A stretch of DNA of 64,000 nucleotides from positions 186,001-250,000 of the forward strand of contig NZ_JTDW01000004.1 of NCBI RefSeq assembly GCF_000943565.1, given 5' to 3'. This document shows, piece after piece, positions 36,036-43,248 of this stretch. Every line of letters starts with the position of its first letter. Within the stretch, counting starts at the first letter, position 1. The DNA is from Neotamlana sedimentorum (GTDB lineage Bacteria; Bacteroidota; Bacteroidia; Flavobacteriales; Flavobacteriaceae). Below the pieces are notes generated by a model. The model was not told the origin of the DNA. It saw only the letters and a list, made by a program, of their open reading frames with translations, and made no database searches. The translations under genes were made by a program, and so were the position numbers.

Positions 36036-36116
36036 CATAGCCCCGATTGAAGCGTCATCCTTTTTTGCCATTAAAAGCAAAAAAGATATAGCAGAAAGCG
36101 GGATTAGCTTCAAATA
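36036..36116 (-). repeat. Structured intergenic element between the phoH-like gene and purC
   Basis: A nested hairpin: TTTTTTGC (36061-36068) pairs with GCAAAAAA (36077-36084), bracketed by a TAGCCCCG block (36038-36045) and a CGGGATTAGC block (36099-36108) that can pair in part. From memory, sequences with a GGATGNCGCTTCAATCGGGG-like core recur in intergenic regions of flavobacterial genomes. A 63-codon frame runs through it but lacks coding character. Confidence 0.45.
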
Positions 36117-36120
36117 AAAA

Positions 36121-37074
36121 TTAGTCTCTATTTTCTATATTTTTGTAGGCTTCAATTACTTTTTTAACTAGTGAATGACGAATTACATCTTTATCATCTA
36201 AAAATATCATACCTACACCTTCTACATTTTTAAGAATTAACAAAGCCTCTTTTAAGCCAGAAATAGTGCGTCGTGGCAAATCTATTTGTCCTGGATCGCC
36301 TGTTAAAAGGAATTTTGCATTTTTTCCCATTCGTGTTAAAAACATCTTCATTTGCGCATGAGTGGTATTTTGGCCTTCATCTAAAATTACGAAAGCATTA
36401 TCAAGCGTTCGGCCTCGCATAAAGGCTAAAGGTGCGATTTGAATGGTACCATTTTCAATATAATGTGCCAGTTTTTCTGGTGCGATCATATCGCGTAATG
36501 CATCGTAAAGTGGCTGCATATAAGGATCTAGTTTTTCCTTTAAATCCCCAGGTAAAAAACCTAAATTTTCTCCAGCTTCAACCGCTGGTCTAGTTAAAAT
36601 AATACGCTTAACTTCTTTGTTTTTCAATGCTTGAACAGCTAAAGCTACACCTGTATAAGTTTTACCTGTTCCTGCAGGTCCAATAGCAAAAACCATGTCA
36701 TTTTTTCTCATACTTTCAACCAACCTGCGTTGATTTGCCGTTTGTGCCTTTATTAATCGGCCACCTACACCATGAACAATTACTTCTCCGCTTTGTTTTG
36801 AAGTTGTATAATCATCGCTACTTTGGCTGGTTAAAACACGTTCAATCGTGTTTTCATCAATCTTGTTGTATTTACCAAAGTGTTTTAGCAACATGGTAAT
36901 ACGCCTATCGAATTCTTCGAGTAATTCTTCGTCGCCAAAGGCTTTAATTTTGTTTCCTCGAGCTACAATCTTAAGTTTTGGAAAGTACTTTTTTAATAAT
37001 TCGATATTAGCATTTTGAGCTCCGAAAAACTCTTTTGGGCTAATTTCTTCAAGTTCAATGATAATTTCGTTCAA
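36121..37074 (-). CDS. PhoH-family ATPase
   Basis: A 317-residue protein. The N-terminal KH-like segment (GARGNKIKAFGDEE region) is followed by the PhoH P-loop domain with Walker A GPAGTGKTYTGVALAV (~residues 137-152) and Walker B FVILDEGQN, then LLTGDPGQIDLPRR. PhoH proteins are RNA-associated ATPases of the YbeZ group, usually near ybeY. The spacing to purC (~190 nt) contains a structured element. Confidence 0.92.
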   Translation of the reverse strand: MNEIIIELEEISPKEFFGAQNANIELLKKYFPKLKIVARGNKIKAFGDEELLEEFDRRITMLLKHFGKYNKIDENTIERVLTSQSSDDYTTSKQSGEVIVHGVGGRLIKAQTANQRRLVESMRKNDMVFAIGPAGTGKTYTGVALAVQALKNKEVKRIILTRPAVEAGENLGFLPGDLKEKLDPYMQPLYDALRDMIAPEKLAHYIENGTIQIAPLAFMRGRTLDNAFVILDEGQNTTHAQMKMFLTRMGKNAKFLLTGDPGQIDLPRRTISGLKEALLILKNVEGVGMIFLDDKDVIRHSLVKKVIEAYKNIENRD

Positions 37075-37145
37075 AAGTGTAATTTTAGGTTTTAAATTTG
37101 TTCTGATTATTTGAAAATAATATTAAAATCAGACCAAATGATTTA

Positions 37146-37195
37146 TTAGTTTTGTAAAACTAAATGATAGATCTCAAAAATACATAAATTTGAGA
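37146..37195. promoter_or_regulatory. Twin hairpins in the divergent promoter region
   Basis: TTAGTTTT/AAAACTAA (37146-37153, 37156-37163) and TCTCAAA/TTTGAGA (37172-37178, 37189-37195) lie between the divergent phoH-like gene and the gene at 37231. The second overlaps a -7-like box TAAATTTG (37185-37192) pointing to the plus-strand gene, so it may act as an operator. Confidence 0.4.
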
Positions 37196-37230
37196 GACAC
37201 TTTACTAAAAACATATCAACAATTTTAAAT

Positions 37231-38124
37231 ATGCCAATTATAACATTAACCACCGATTTTGGTGCTAAAGATTACTTTACTGGTGCGACAAAAGGCGCAA
37301 TTTACAGTGAGTTACCAGATGTTAAAATTGTTGATATCTCACACCAAGTATCTCCATTTAATATTCCAGAAGCGGCCTATATAATACAGAATGCTTACAG
37401 TAGTTTTCCAAAAGGAACTATTCATATTATTGGTATAGATTCTGAATTGAATGAAGAAAACAAGCACATTGCTATAAAACTAGACGATCACTTTTTTATA
37501 TGTGCAAATAATGGCATTATGAGTATGATTTGTACCGAAATAGCACCTGAAAAAATTGTTGAAATTAACATTCATGATAAATTAACTACAAGTTTTCCCG
37601 TACTTGACGTTTTTGTAAAAGTAGCTTGTCATATTGCACGTGGTGGCACTCTTGATGTTATTGGAAAATCCATCAATGAAATAAAACCAATAAAAAATAT
37701 TGTGCCTTATGTTAATGACGACAAAACTCAAATTATTGGTAGTGTAATTTATGTTGATAATTATGGGAATGTTGTAACTAATATTAAACGAAGTTTTTTT
37801 GAAACTATTCAAAAAGGAAGAGATTTCGAAATTTCAGCAAGGCATTATAAATTTAAAAAGATTTATAATAAATATAGCGATATAGTAAATTTTGAAATTT
37901 CAGAGAATAAACGTAACGATGAGGGTAAACGACTTGTAGTTTTTAATTCTGGAGATTTTTTAGAGATTGCGGTATATAAAAGTAATCCGGCAACCATTGG
38001 AGGAGCATCTACGTTGTTAGGTTTGGAACCTCTAAATACTATTAGCGTTCATTTCATACCTAATAAAGTATTAACAACCCCAGAGAATATGCCGCCAAGT
38101 TTAAATAATTCAAATAAATACTAA
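37231..38124 (+). CDS. S-adenosyl-L-methionine hydroxide adenosyltransferase family (DUF62)
   Basis: A 297-residue protein with the N-terminal signature ITLTTDFGAKDYFTGATKGA, the catalytic-type VDISHQVSPFNIPEAAYII, GIDSELNEENKHIA and FICANNGIMSM, and a C-terminal barrel. The family hydrolyses SAM to adenosine and methionine; fluorinase/chlorinase homologues have specific extra loops that I do not see. It lies 15 nt before the monooxygenase-like gene. Confidence 0.88.
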   Translation: MPIITLTTDFGAKDYFTGATKGAIYSELPDVKIVDISHQVSPFNIPEAAYIIQNAYSSFPKGTIHIIGIDSELNEENKHIAIKLDDHFFICANNGIMSMICTEIAPEKIVEINIHDKLTTSFPVLDVFVKVACHIARGGTLDVIGKSINEIKPIKNIVPYVNDDKTQIIGSVIYVDNYGNVVTNIKRSFFETIQKGRDFEISARHYKFKKIYNKYSDIVNFEISENKRNDEGKRLVVFNSGDFLEIAVYKSNPATIGGASTLLGLEPLNTISVHFIPNKVLTTPENMPPSLNNSNKY

Positions 38125-38139
38125 TTTAACCTAAAAAGC

Positions 38140-38436
38140 ATGCTAGTTCGTATAGTTAAAATGGGGTTTTACAAACAGAATATAGATGTTTTTCTGGAAG
38201 ATTTTAACAACCATAAACAAGACATTAGAAATTTTGAAGGGTGTTCTTTTCTAGAACTTTATCGGGATGTAAATGACCCTACTGTATTTTTTACCTATAG
38301 CTATTGGGAAAATGATGAAGCTTTGGAAAAGTATCGAAAATCAGATTTATTTAGCGAAGTTTGGGGTAAAACAAAACCTTTATTTAGTAAACCACCCAAA
38401 GCATGGAGTGTTGAAAAACTAATAAGTTTGAAATAG
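38140..38436 (+). CDS. Antibiotic biosynthesis monooxygenase (ABM)-fold protein
   Basis: A 98-residue dimeric alpha/beta-barrel-type protein (MLVRIVKMGFYKQNID, GCSFLELYRDVNDPTVFFTYSYWENDEALEKYR). The ABM fold is used by small monooxygenases and by haem-degrading or unknown proteins. There are no distinctive catalytic residues. It is likely cotranscribed with the preceding gene. Confidence 0.85.
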   Translation: MLVRIVKMGFYKQNIDVFLEDFNNHKQDIRNFEGCSFLELYRDVNDPTVFFTYSYWENDEALEKYRKSDLFSEVWGKTKPLFSKPPKAWSVEKLISLK

Positions 38437-38489
38437 CAAAGCGCTAGGTAATATAAAACAAAATGGTAAATTTGTTGTAAAGTAATTTC

Positions 38490-39209
38490 ATGCTAGCAAT
38501 TTTAAAAAAGGAAATAAACACATTTTTCGCTTCACCAATGGGATATTTGGTAATTGCGATCTTTTTAGTTTTAAACGGTCTATTTTTATGGCTTTTTAAA
38601 GGTGAATTTAATATTTTGGACTATGGTTTTGCCGATTTATCTTCTTTTTTTTTATTAGCACCATGGATATTTATTTTCCTAATTCCGGCAATAACCATGC
38701 GAAGTTTTTCTGAAGAGAAAAAACAAGGGACTATGGAACTTTTACTTACAAAACCAATTGCAACTACGAGTATTGTCTTAGGTAAATATTTTGGTGCTTT
38801 TATTTTAATCATGATTGCTTTAATACCATCTCTTATTTATGTTTGTACCATTTATCAATTAGGAAATCCAATTGGAAATTTAGACGTTGGTAGTACTTTG
38901 GGGTCCTATTTTGGTTTACTTTTTTTAATTGCTTCTTATACTGCTATTGGAGTGTTTAGTTCTTCGTTATCCGATAATCAAATTGTATCGTTTATAACAG
39001 CGGTTTTTATTTGTTTTTTGTTTTATATTGGTTTTGAAGGTATTGCTGATTTTGCTTCAAGTAATACTTTAGATCAATTTGGTATGAGTATTCACTATAA
39101 AAGTATGAGTAGAGGCGTTTTAGATACTAGAGATTTAATATATTTTTTAAGCATAACACTTTTGTTTTTATTATTAACGAAACTAAATATTAGCAAAGAG
39201 CAAAAATGA
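38490..39209 (+). CDS. gldF: Gliding motility ABC transporter permease GldF
   Basis: A 239-residue ABC-2-type permease with six membrane helices; MLAILKKEINTFFASPMGYLVIAIF and FSEEKKQGTMELLLTKPI are typical of GldF. In Flavobacterium, GldA (ATPase), GldF and GldG form the ABC transporter linked to gliding. GldA is not in this window. The stop overlaps the start of an extra small gene (ATGA), which separates gldF from gldG here. Confidence 0.93.
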   Translation: MLAILKKEINTFFASPMGYLVIAIFLVLNGLFLWLFKGEFNILDYGFADLSSFFLLAPWIFIFLIPAITMRSFSEEKKQGTMELLLTKPIATTSIVLGKYFGAFILIMIALIPSLIYVCTIYQLGNPIGNLDVGSTLGSYFGLLFLIASYTAIGVFSSSLSDNQIVSFITAVFICFLFYIGFEGIADFASSNTLDQFGMSIHYKSMSRGVLDTRDLIYFLSITLLFLLLTKLNISKEQK

Positions 39210-39691
39210 TTATAACACCTTTATTTGTATTTTTTTTAGTTATTGTTTTTGCCTTGGTCTGGTTGTTTATTAACACTATTGATAACCGAAAATGGCTAAC
39301 ATTTATAGTAAGTTTAGTACTAACACCTATTGTATATTTTTATATATTTTATCCGTTTATTAATATTTTTGTTAGCTATCATCATGAAAAATATTTTAAT
39401 GCTAACGCTTGGGAAAACAAACCTGCATTACGCTACGAAATGAGTAATTATATAGTTAACGACAGCATTTTTATTGGAAAAAGCAAAACTGATGTTGAGC
39501 AAGCATTGGGTAAAGCAGAATGGTTTAGTTGGGACGATTATATAAAAGCAAATTCACCAGAAATGTGGAACTACAATCTTGGTTTTAAACCCGGAGCATT
39601 AAACCAAATGCAAGAATGTTTAGAGTTGGTATTTAAAAATAATAGAGTGGTTAGTGTAAAACAATATCAATTAGAACAATCTTTTGAATAA
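39206..39691 (+). CDS. Membrane-anchored protein inserted between gldF and gldG
   Basis: A 161-residue protein with two N-terminal hydrophobic helices (~3-25 and ~32-55) and an exported soluble domain with SIFIGKSKTDVEQALGKAEW and a terminal VVSVKQYQLEQSF. That pattern resembles SmpA/BamE-like beta-alpha-beta lipoprotein domains, at low confidence. It overlaps gldF by 4 nt and gldG by 8 nt, so it is cotranslated with the gliding transporter and may be an accessory subunit. Confidence 0.75.
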   Translation: MIITPLFVFFLVIVFALVWLFINTIDNRKWLTFIVSLVLTPIVYFYIFYPFINIFVSYHHEKYFNANAWENKPALRYEMSNYIVNDSIFIGKSKTDVEQALGKAEWFSWDDYIKANSPEMWNYNLGFKPGALNQMQECLELVFKNNRVVSVKQYQLEQSFE

Positions 39692-41351
39692 AAACATAAA
39701 ACACATAGCATTATTAATATTTGTACTTTTTGCCATTAATTTTATTGCAAACAAAGCTTACAAACGTTTTGACTTAACTACAGATAAACGTTATACATTA
39801 AGCGAAGCGGCAGAAAATATTGTAAACAATATTGAATCGCCTTTAGTTATTGATGTTTTTTTAGAAGGAAACGATTTTCCGTCAGAATTTAGAAGATTAC
39901 AACGCGAAACCACTGAATTATTAGAAGAGTTTAAAGCTAAAAATAAAAATATTGTTTTCAATTTCATTAATCCACTAGAAAATGAAGACACTCGAGATAG
40001 AAATATTGAACAACTTACACAACGCGGTTTAACACCAATGCAGCTTACCGTTCAAGAAAATGGCAAGTCATCGCAAGCCATAATTTTTCCTTGGGCATTA
40101 GCCAGTTATAATGAACAAACAGTTATTATTCCGTTGGTAAAAAATAAAATAGGTGCTTCGCAACAGGAATTAGTTACCAATTCGGTACAACATTTAGAAT
40201 ACGCTTTCGCGGATGCTTTTAGCAAACTTACACAAGCTAAAAGCAAAAAAATCGCCATATTAAAAGGTAACAAACAACTAGAGGATAAATACATTGCCGA
40301 TTTTGTAAAAACCATTGGTGAATATTATTTAATTGCACCATTTACATTAGATAGCGTAGCTACAAACCCTAAAAAAACACTACAAGATTTAAGCCAGTTT
40401 GATTTAATAATATCTGCAAAACCATTAGAGCCTTTTGCAGAAGAAGAAAAATTTGTCCTAGACCAATACACTATGAATGGTGGCAAAAGTCTGTGGTTAA
40501 TTGACGCTGTAGCTATGGAAAAAGATAGTTTGTACAATGATGCAGGACGTAATTTTGCTGTAGGACGCGATTTAAAGCTAACCGATTATTTCTTTAATTA
40601 CGGAGTTCGTATAAACCCTGTAATTACTAGTACGATGTACTCTGCTCCTATTACACTAGCCATGGGAACTGGTAGTAATTCACAATTTCAGCATTTACGT
40701 TGGCCGTATTCACCTTTGGCTGGAAGTAACAATACTCATGCTATTACTAACAACCTAGATTTAGTAAAGTTTGACTTTGCCAACCAAATTGATACCTTAA
40801 AAAACAGCATAAAAAAAACTATTTTACTTGAAACAACTCCACTAACCCGTTTAGAAGGAATTCCAAGAGAAATAAGTTTAAACATTGTTACACAAGAGCA
40901 AGACCCTTCAACATTTAACAAAGGTAAACAGAATTTAGCTGTATTGTTAGAAGGTGAGTTTACCTCAGCCTACAATAATAGAGTTAAACCATTTTCACTT
41001 TCACAAATAAAAAATAAAAGTGTACCGACTAAAATGGTTGTAATTGCAGATGGAAATATTATTAAAAATGATGTTTCTAGAAATATACCGCAAGAATTAG
41101 GTTTCGATAAATGGACGGGAAAACTTTACGGTAACAAAGAATTTTTACTAAATACAGTAAATTACCTACTAGACGATAACGGACTTATAAACATTCGTAC
41201 TAAAGAAATATCGGTTGCATTTTTAAATCAAGAAAAAATTGCTGAACAAAAAACAATGTGGCAGCTAATAAACATAGTGCTTCCGCTACTTTTATTGGCA
41301 ATTTTTGGTATACTTTTTACTTATATTAGAAAGCGTAAATACAGCGCTTAA
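39684..41351 (+). CDS. gldG: Gliding motility-associated ABC transporter substrate-binding protein GldG
   Basis: A 555-residue protein with one N-terminal and one C-terminal membrane helix and a large periplasmic domain. IANKAYKRFDLTTDKRYTLS at the start and the domain with ILKGNKQLEDKYIADFVKTI and GKSLWLIDAVAM are GldG features. The start codon is TTG at 39684, inside the end of the preceding gene. Partner of GldF in the gliding ABC system. Confidence 0.93.
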   Translation: MNKNIKHIALLIFVLFAINFIANKAYKRFDLTTDKRYTLSEAAENIVNNIESPLVIDVFLEGNDFPSEFRRLQRETTELLEEFKAKNKNIVFNFINPLENEDTRDRNIEQLTQRGLTPMQLTVQENGKSSQAIIFPWALASYNEQTVIIPLVKNKIGASQQELVTNSVQHLEYAFADAFSKLTQAKSKKIAILKGNKQLEDKYIADFVKTIGEYYLIAPFTLDSVATNPKKTLQDLSQFDLIISAKPLEPFAEEEKFVLDQYTMNGGKSLWLIDAVAMEKDSLYNDAGRNFAVGRDLKLTDYFFNYGVRINPVITSTMYSAPITLAMGTGSNSQFQHLRWPYSPLAGSNNTHAITNNLDLVKFDFANQIDTLKNSIKKTILLETTPLTRLEGIPREISLNIVTQEQDPSTFNKGKQNLAVLLEGEFTSAYNNRVKPFSLSQIKNKSVPTKMVVIADGNIIKNDVSRNIPQELGFDKWTGKLYGNKEFLLNTVNYLLDDNGLINIRTKEISVAFLNQEKIAEQKTMWQLINIVLPLLLLAIFGILFTYIRKRKYSA

Positions 41352-41390
41352 ATGTTAATAAGTTTGTTTCATAATATACACACTTTGAAA

Positions 41391-41398
41391 TATATTTG
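41391..41398 (+). promoter_or_regulatory. -7 promoter element of dnaN
   Basis: TATATTTG matches the Bacteroidota -7 consensus TAnnTTTG, 38 nt before the dnaN start. A TTTG at 41363-41366 could be the -33 element, though the 24-nt spacing is slightly long. Confidence 0.5.
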
Positions 41399-41435
41399 TA
41401 AATAGTACATTTTACAATTAAAACTAAGCTATTAC

Positions 41436-42554
41436 ATGAAATTTATTGTATCGAGCACATATTTATTAAAACAATTACAAGTTCTTGGAGGTGTAATTAA
41501 CAACTCTAACACCTTACCTATTTTAGATAATTTTTTATTTGAATTAGATGGAAACAAATTAACCGTTTCGGCTAGCGATTTAGAAACTACAATGTCTTCA
41601 ATTTTAGACGTAGAAAGCGATAGCGAAGGAAGTGTTGCAATACCAGCCCGTTTACTTTTAGATACATTAAAAACATTTCCGGAGCAACCTTTAACATTTG
41701 TTGCCGATGAAAATAATACTGTAGAAATAAGCTCGAACCATGGTAAATATGCTTTAGCTTACGCCGATGGAAATGAATTCCCTAAGGCTGTAGCGCTAGA
41801 AGACCCAAGTAAAACTGTAGTAAGCGGAGATATTTTAGCAACCGCCATAAGTAAAACTATTTTTGCTGCCGGAAACGATGATTTACGCCCTGTAATGAGC
41901 GGTGTGTTTTTTCAGTTTACTTCAGAAGGTTTAACTTTTGTAGCAACAGACGCTCACAAACTTGTAAAATATACTAGAGAAGATATTAAAGCAAACGAAG
42001 TTGCAGAATTTATTATGCCTAAAAAACCTTTAAACTTATTAAAAGGAATTTTAGCAACTAATGAAGATGAAGTAACCATAGAATATAACGACTCTAACGC
42101 TAAGTTTACTTTTGAAAACTCCGAGTTAATTTGTCGTTTAATTGATGGTAAATACCCTAACTACGAAGCGGTAATACCGAAAGAAAACCCGAATAAATTA
42201 GTAATAGACAGAAATCAGTTTTTAAACTCAGTAAAACGTGTTAGTATTTTCTCTAATAAAACAACACACCAAATTCGTTTAAAAATTGCGGGAGCAGAAT
42301 TAAATATTTCTGCAGAAGATATAGATTACAGTAATAAAGCCGAAGAGCGCTTAACTTGTGATTATCAAGGTGACGATATGCAAATTGGTTTTAATTCGCG
42401 CTTTTTAACTGAAATGCTTAACAACCTAAACTCAGACAATGTACAATTAGAAATGAGTATGCCTAACAGAGCTGGTATTTTAACACCTGTTGATGGTTTA
42501 GATGAAGGCGAGCAAGTTACTATGCTTGTAATGCCTGTTATGCTTAATAGCTAG
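41436..42554 (+). CDS. dnaN: DNA polymerase III sliding clamp beta subunit
   Basis: A 372-residue beta clamp with three topologically equal domains. Motifs: LQVLGGVINNSNTLPILDNF at the start, ISKTIFAAGNDDLRPVMSGVFFQF, ATDAHKLVKY, LICRLIDGKYPNYEAVIPKE, and the C-terminal QVTMLVMPVML. It encircles DNA and tethers polymerase III. It is not next to dnaA here. A strong terminator follows. Confidence 0.97.
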   Translation: MKFIVSSTYLLKQLQVLGGVINNSNTLPILDNFLFELDGNKLTVSASDLETTMSSILDVESDSEGSVAIPARLLLDTLKTFPEQPLTFVADENNTVEISSNHGKYALAYADGNEFPKAVALEDPSKTVVSGDILATAISKTIFAAGNDDLRPVMSGVFFQFTSEGLTFVATDAHKLVKYTREDIKANEVAEFIMPKKPLNLLKGILATNEDEVTIEYNDSNAKFTFENSELICRLIDGKYPNYEAVIPKENPNKLVIDRNQFLNSVKRVSIFSNKTTHQIRLKIAGAELNISAEDIDYSNKAEERLTCDYQGDDMQIGFNSRFLTEMLNNLNSDNVQLEMSMPNRAGILTPVDGLDEGEQVTMLVMPVMLNS

Positions 42555-42576
42555 TAAAAATTTAATTATTTATATA

Positions 42577-42612
42577 AAAAAAAGCGCTTATAAAATTTAT
42601 AAGCGCTTTTTT
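42577..42612. terminator. Bidirectional terminator after dnaN
   Basis: AAAGCGCTTATAAA (42581-42594) pairs with TTTATAAGCGCTTT (42596-42609), with A-run before and T-run after. It serves dnaN on plus and the lipoprotein gene on minus. Confidence 0.92.
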
Positions 42613-42628
42613 ATTTTAACAGATTTAT

Positions 42629-43171
42629 TTAATCATCTTCAACATTAAAGTATAAAAAGCTACCTGTATAACTTCCTGTTATTTGTGTACCATCATTTCG
42701 GTTAAAGATAAATGATAAACTAATGATATCTACAGAATAATCAATTACAGTTATACTACCAGATATAACCTCTAAATCTGAATTGCTACCGCTTTTGTAA
42801 AATTGACTAAAACCATTTTCAAATTCAGAATTAATAATATCTCCATCAACAATAAATTCAAGACTTGAAATATCGTCTAGGTCATACGTTTCTCCTGGTG
42901 AAAGGTCGGAATGACTAATTTTTGCTGAAAAATAGTCGACATTATTTAGCGTTGTTCCTGAAAAAGAAGCATTAATTTCTGCTTCAGTTTTATTGGTTAA
43001 ACTTAAAAAAACCGAATTAAATGATGGCTCTACTACTGCCATTTTCATCTCAAAAGAAGAATCGCCTACTAGAATAAAATTACTTTCTGAAGTATTTGAA
43101 TCATCACTAGATGAACAAGCGTTTAATAAAATTGTTAAGAATACGAATGAGATTTTTTTTAAATGTTTCAT
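42629..43171 (-). CDS. Hypothetical lipoprotein
   Basis: A 180-residue protein with lipobox LLNAC (C19) and a Ser/Asp linker, then a beta-rich domain (FILVGDSSFEMKMAVVEPSF, LSPGETYDLDDISSLEFIVDG, ITGSYTGSFLYFNVED). I recognise no named family, though the layout (short beta domain ending in TGSYTGSF) is common for uncharacterised Bacteroidota envelope lipoproteins. Confidence 0.8.
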   Translation of the reverse strand: MKHLKKISFVFLTILLNACSSSDDSNTSESNFILVGDSSFEMKMAVVEPSFNSVFLSLTNKTEAEINASFSGTTLNNVDYFSAKISHSDLSPGETYDLDDISSLEFIVDGDIINSEFENGFSQFYKSGSNSDLEVISGSITVIDYSVDIISLSFIFNRNDGTQITGSYTGSFLYFNVEDD

Positions 43172-43193
43172 GTGATTTTTTTAATTACTTGGT

Positions 43194-43222
43194 TAAAAAA
43201 AGCGCCCACAAAAGTGAGCGCC
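43194..43222 (-). terminator. Terminator of the LRR/T9SS gene
   Basis: On the minus strand GGCGCTCAC, TTTT, GTGGGCGCT (43222 to 43201) forms a stem with one G-T pair followed by a T-run, 27 nt past the stop codon at 43249. Confidence 0.85.
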
Positions 43223-43248
43223 AAATAAAGCTGATGTTACACACCAAC

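Noticed and set aside
35922-36113. 63-codon frame on the minus strand between the phoH-like gene and purC
   Set aside because: It runs through a nested hairpin, has a low-complexity basic sequence and matches no family; better explained as a structured non-coding element.
37231-38124. SAM-dependent fluorinase or chlorinase
   Set aside because: The family is right, but the halogenase-specific loop is not evident and most members are SAM hydrolases.
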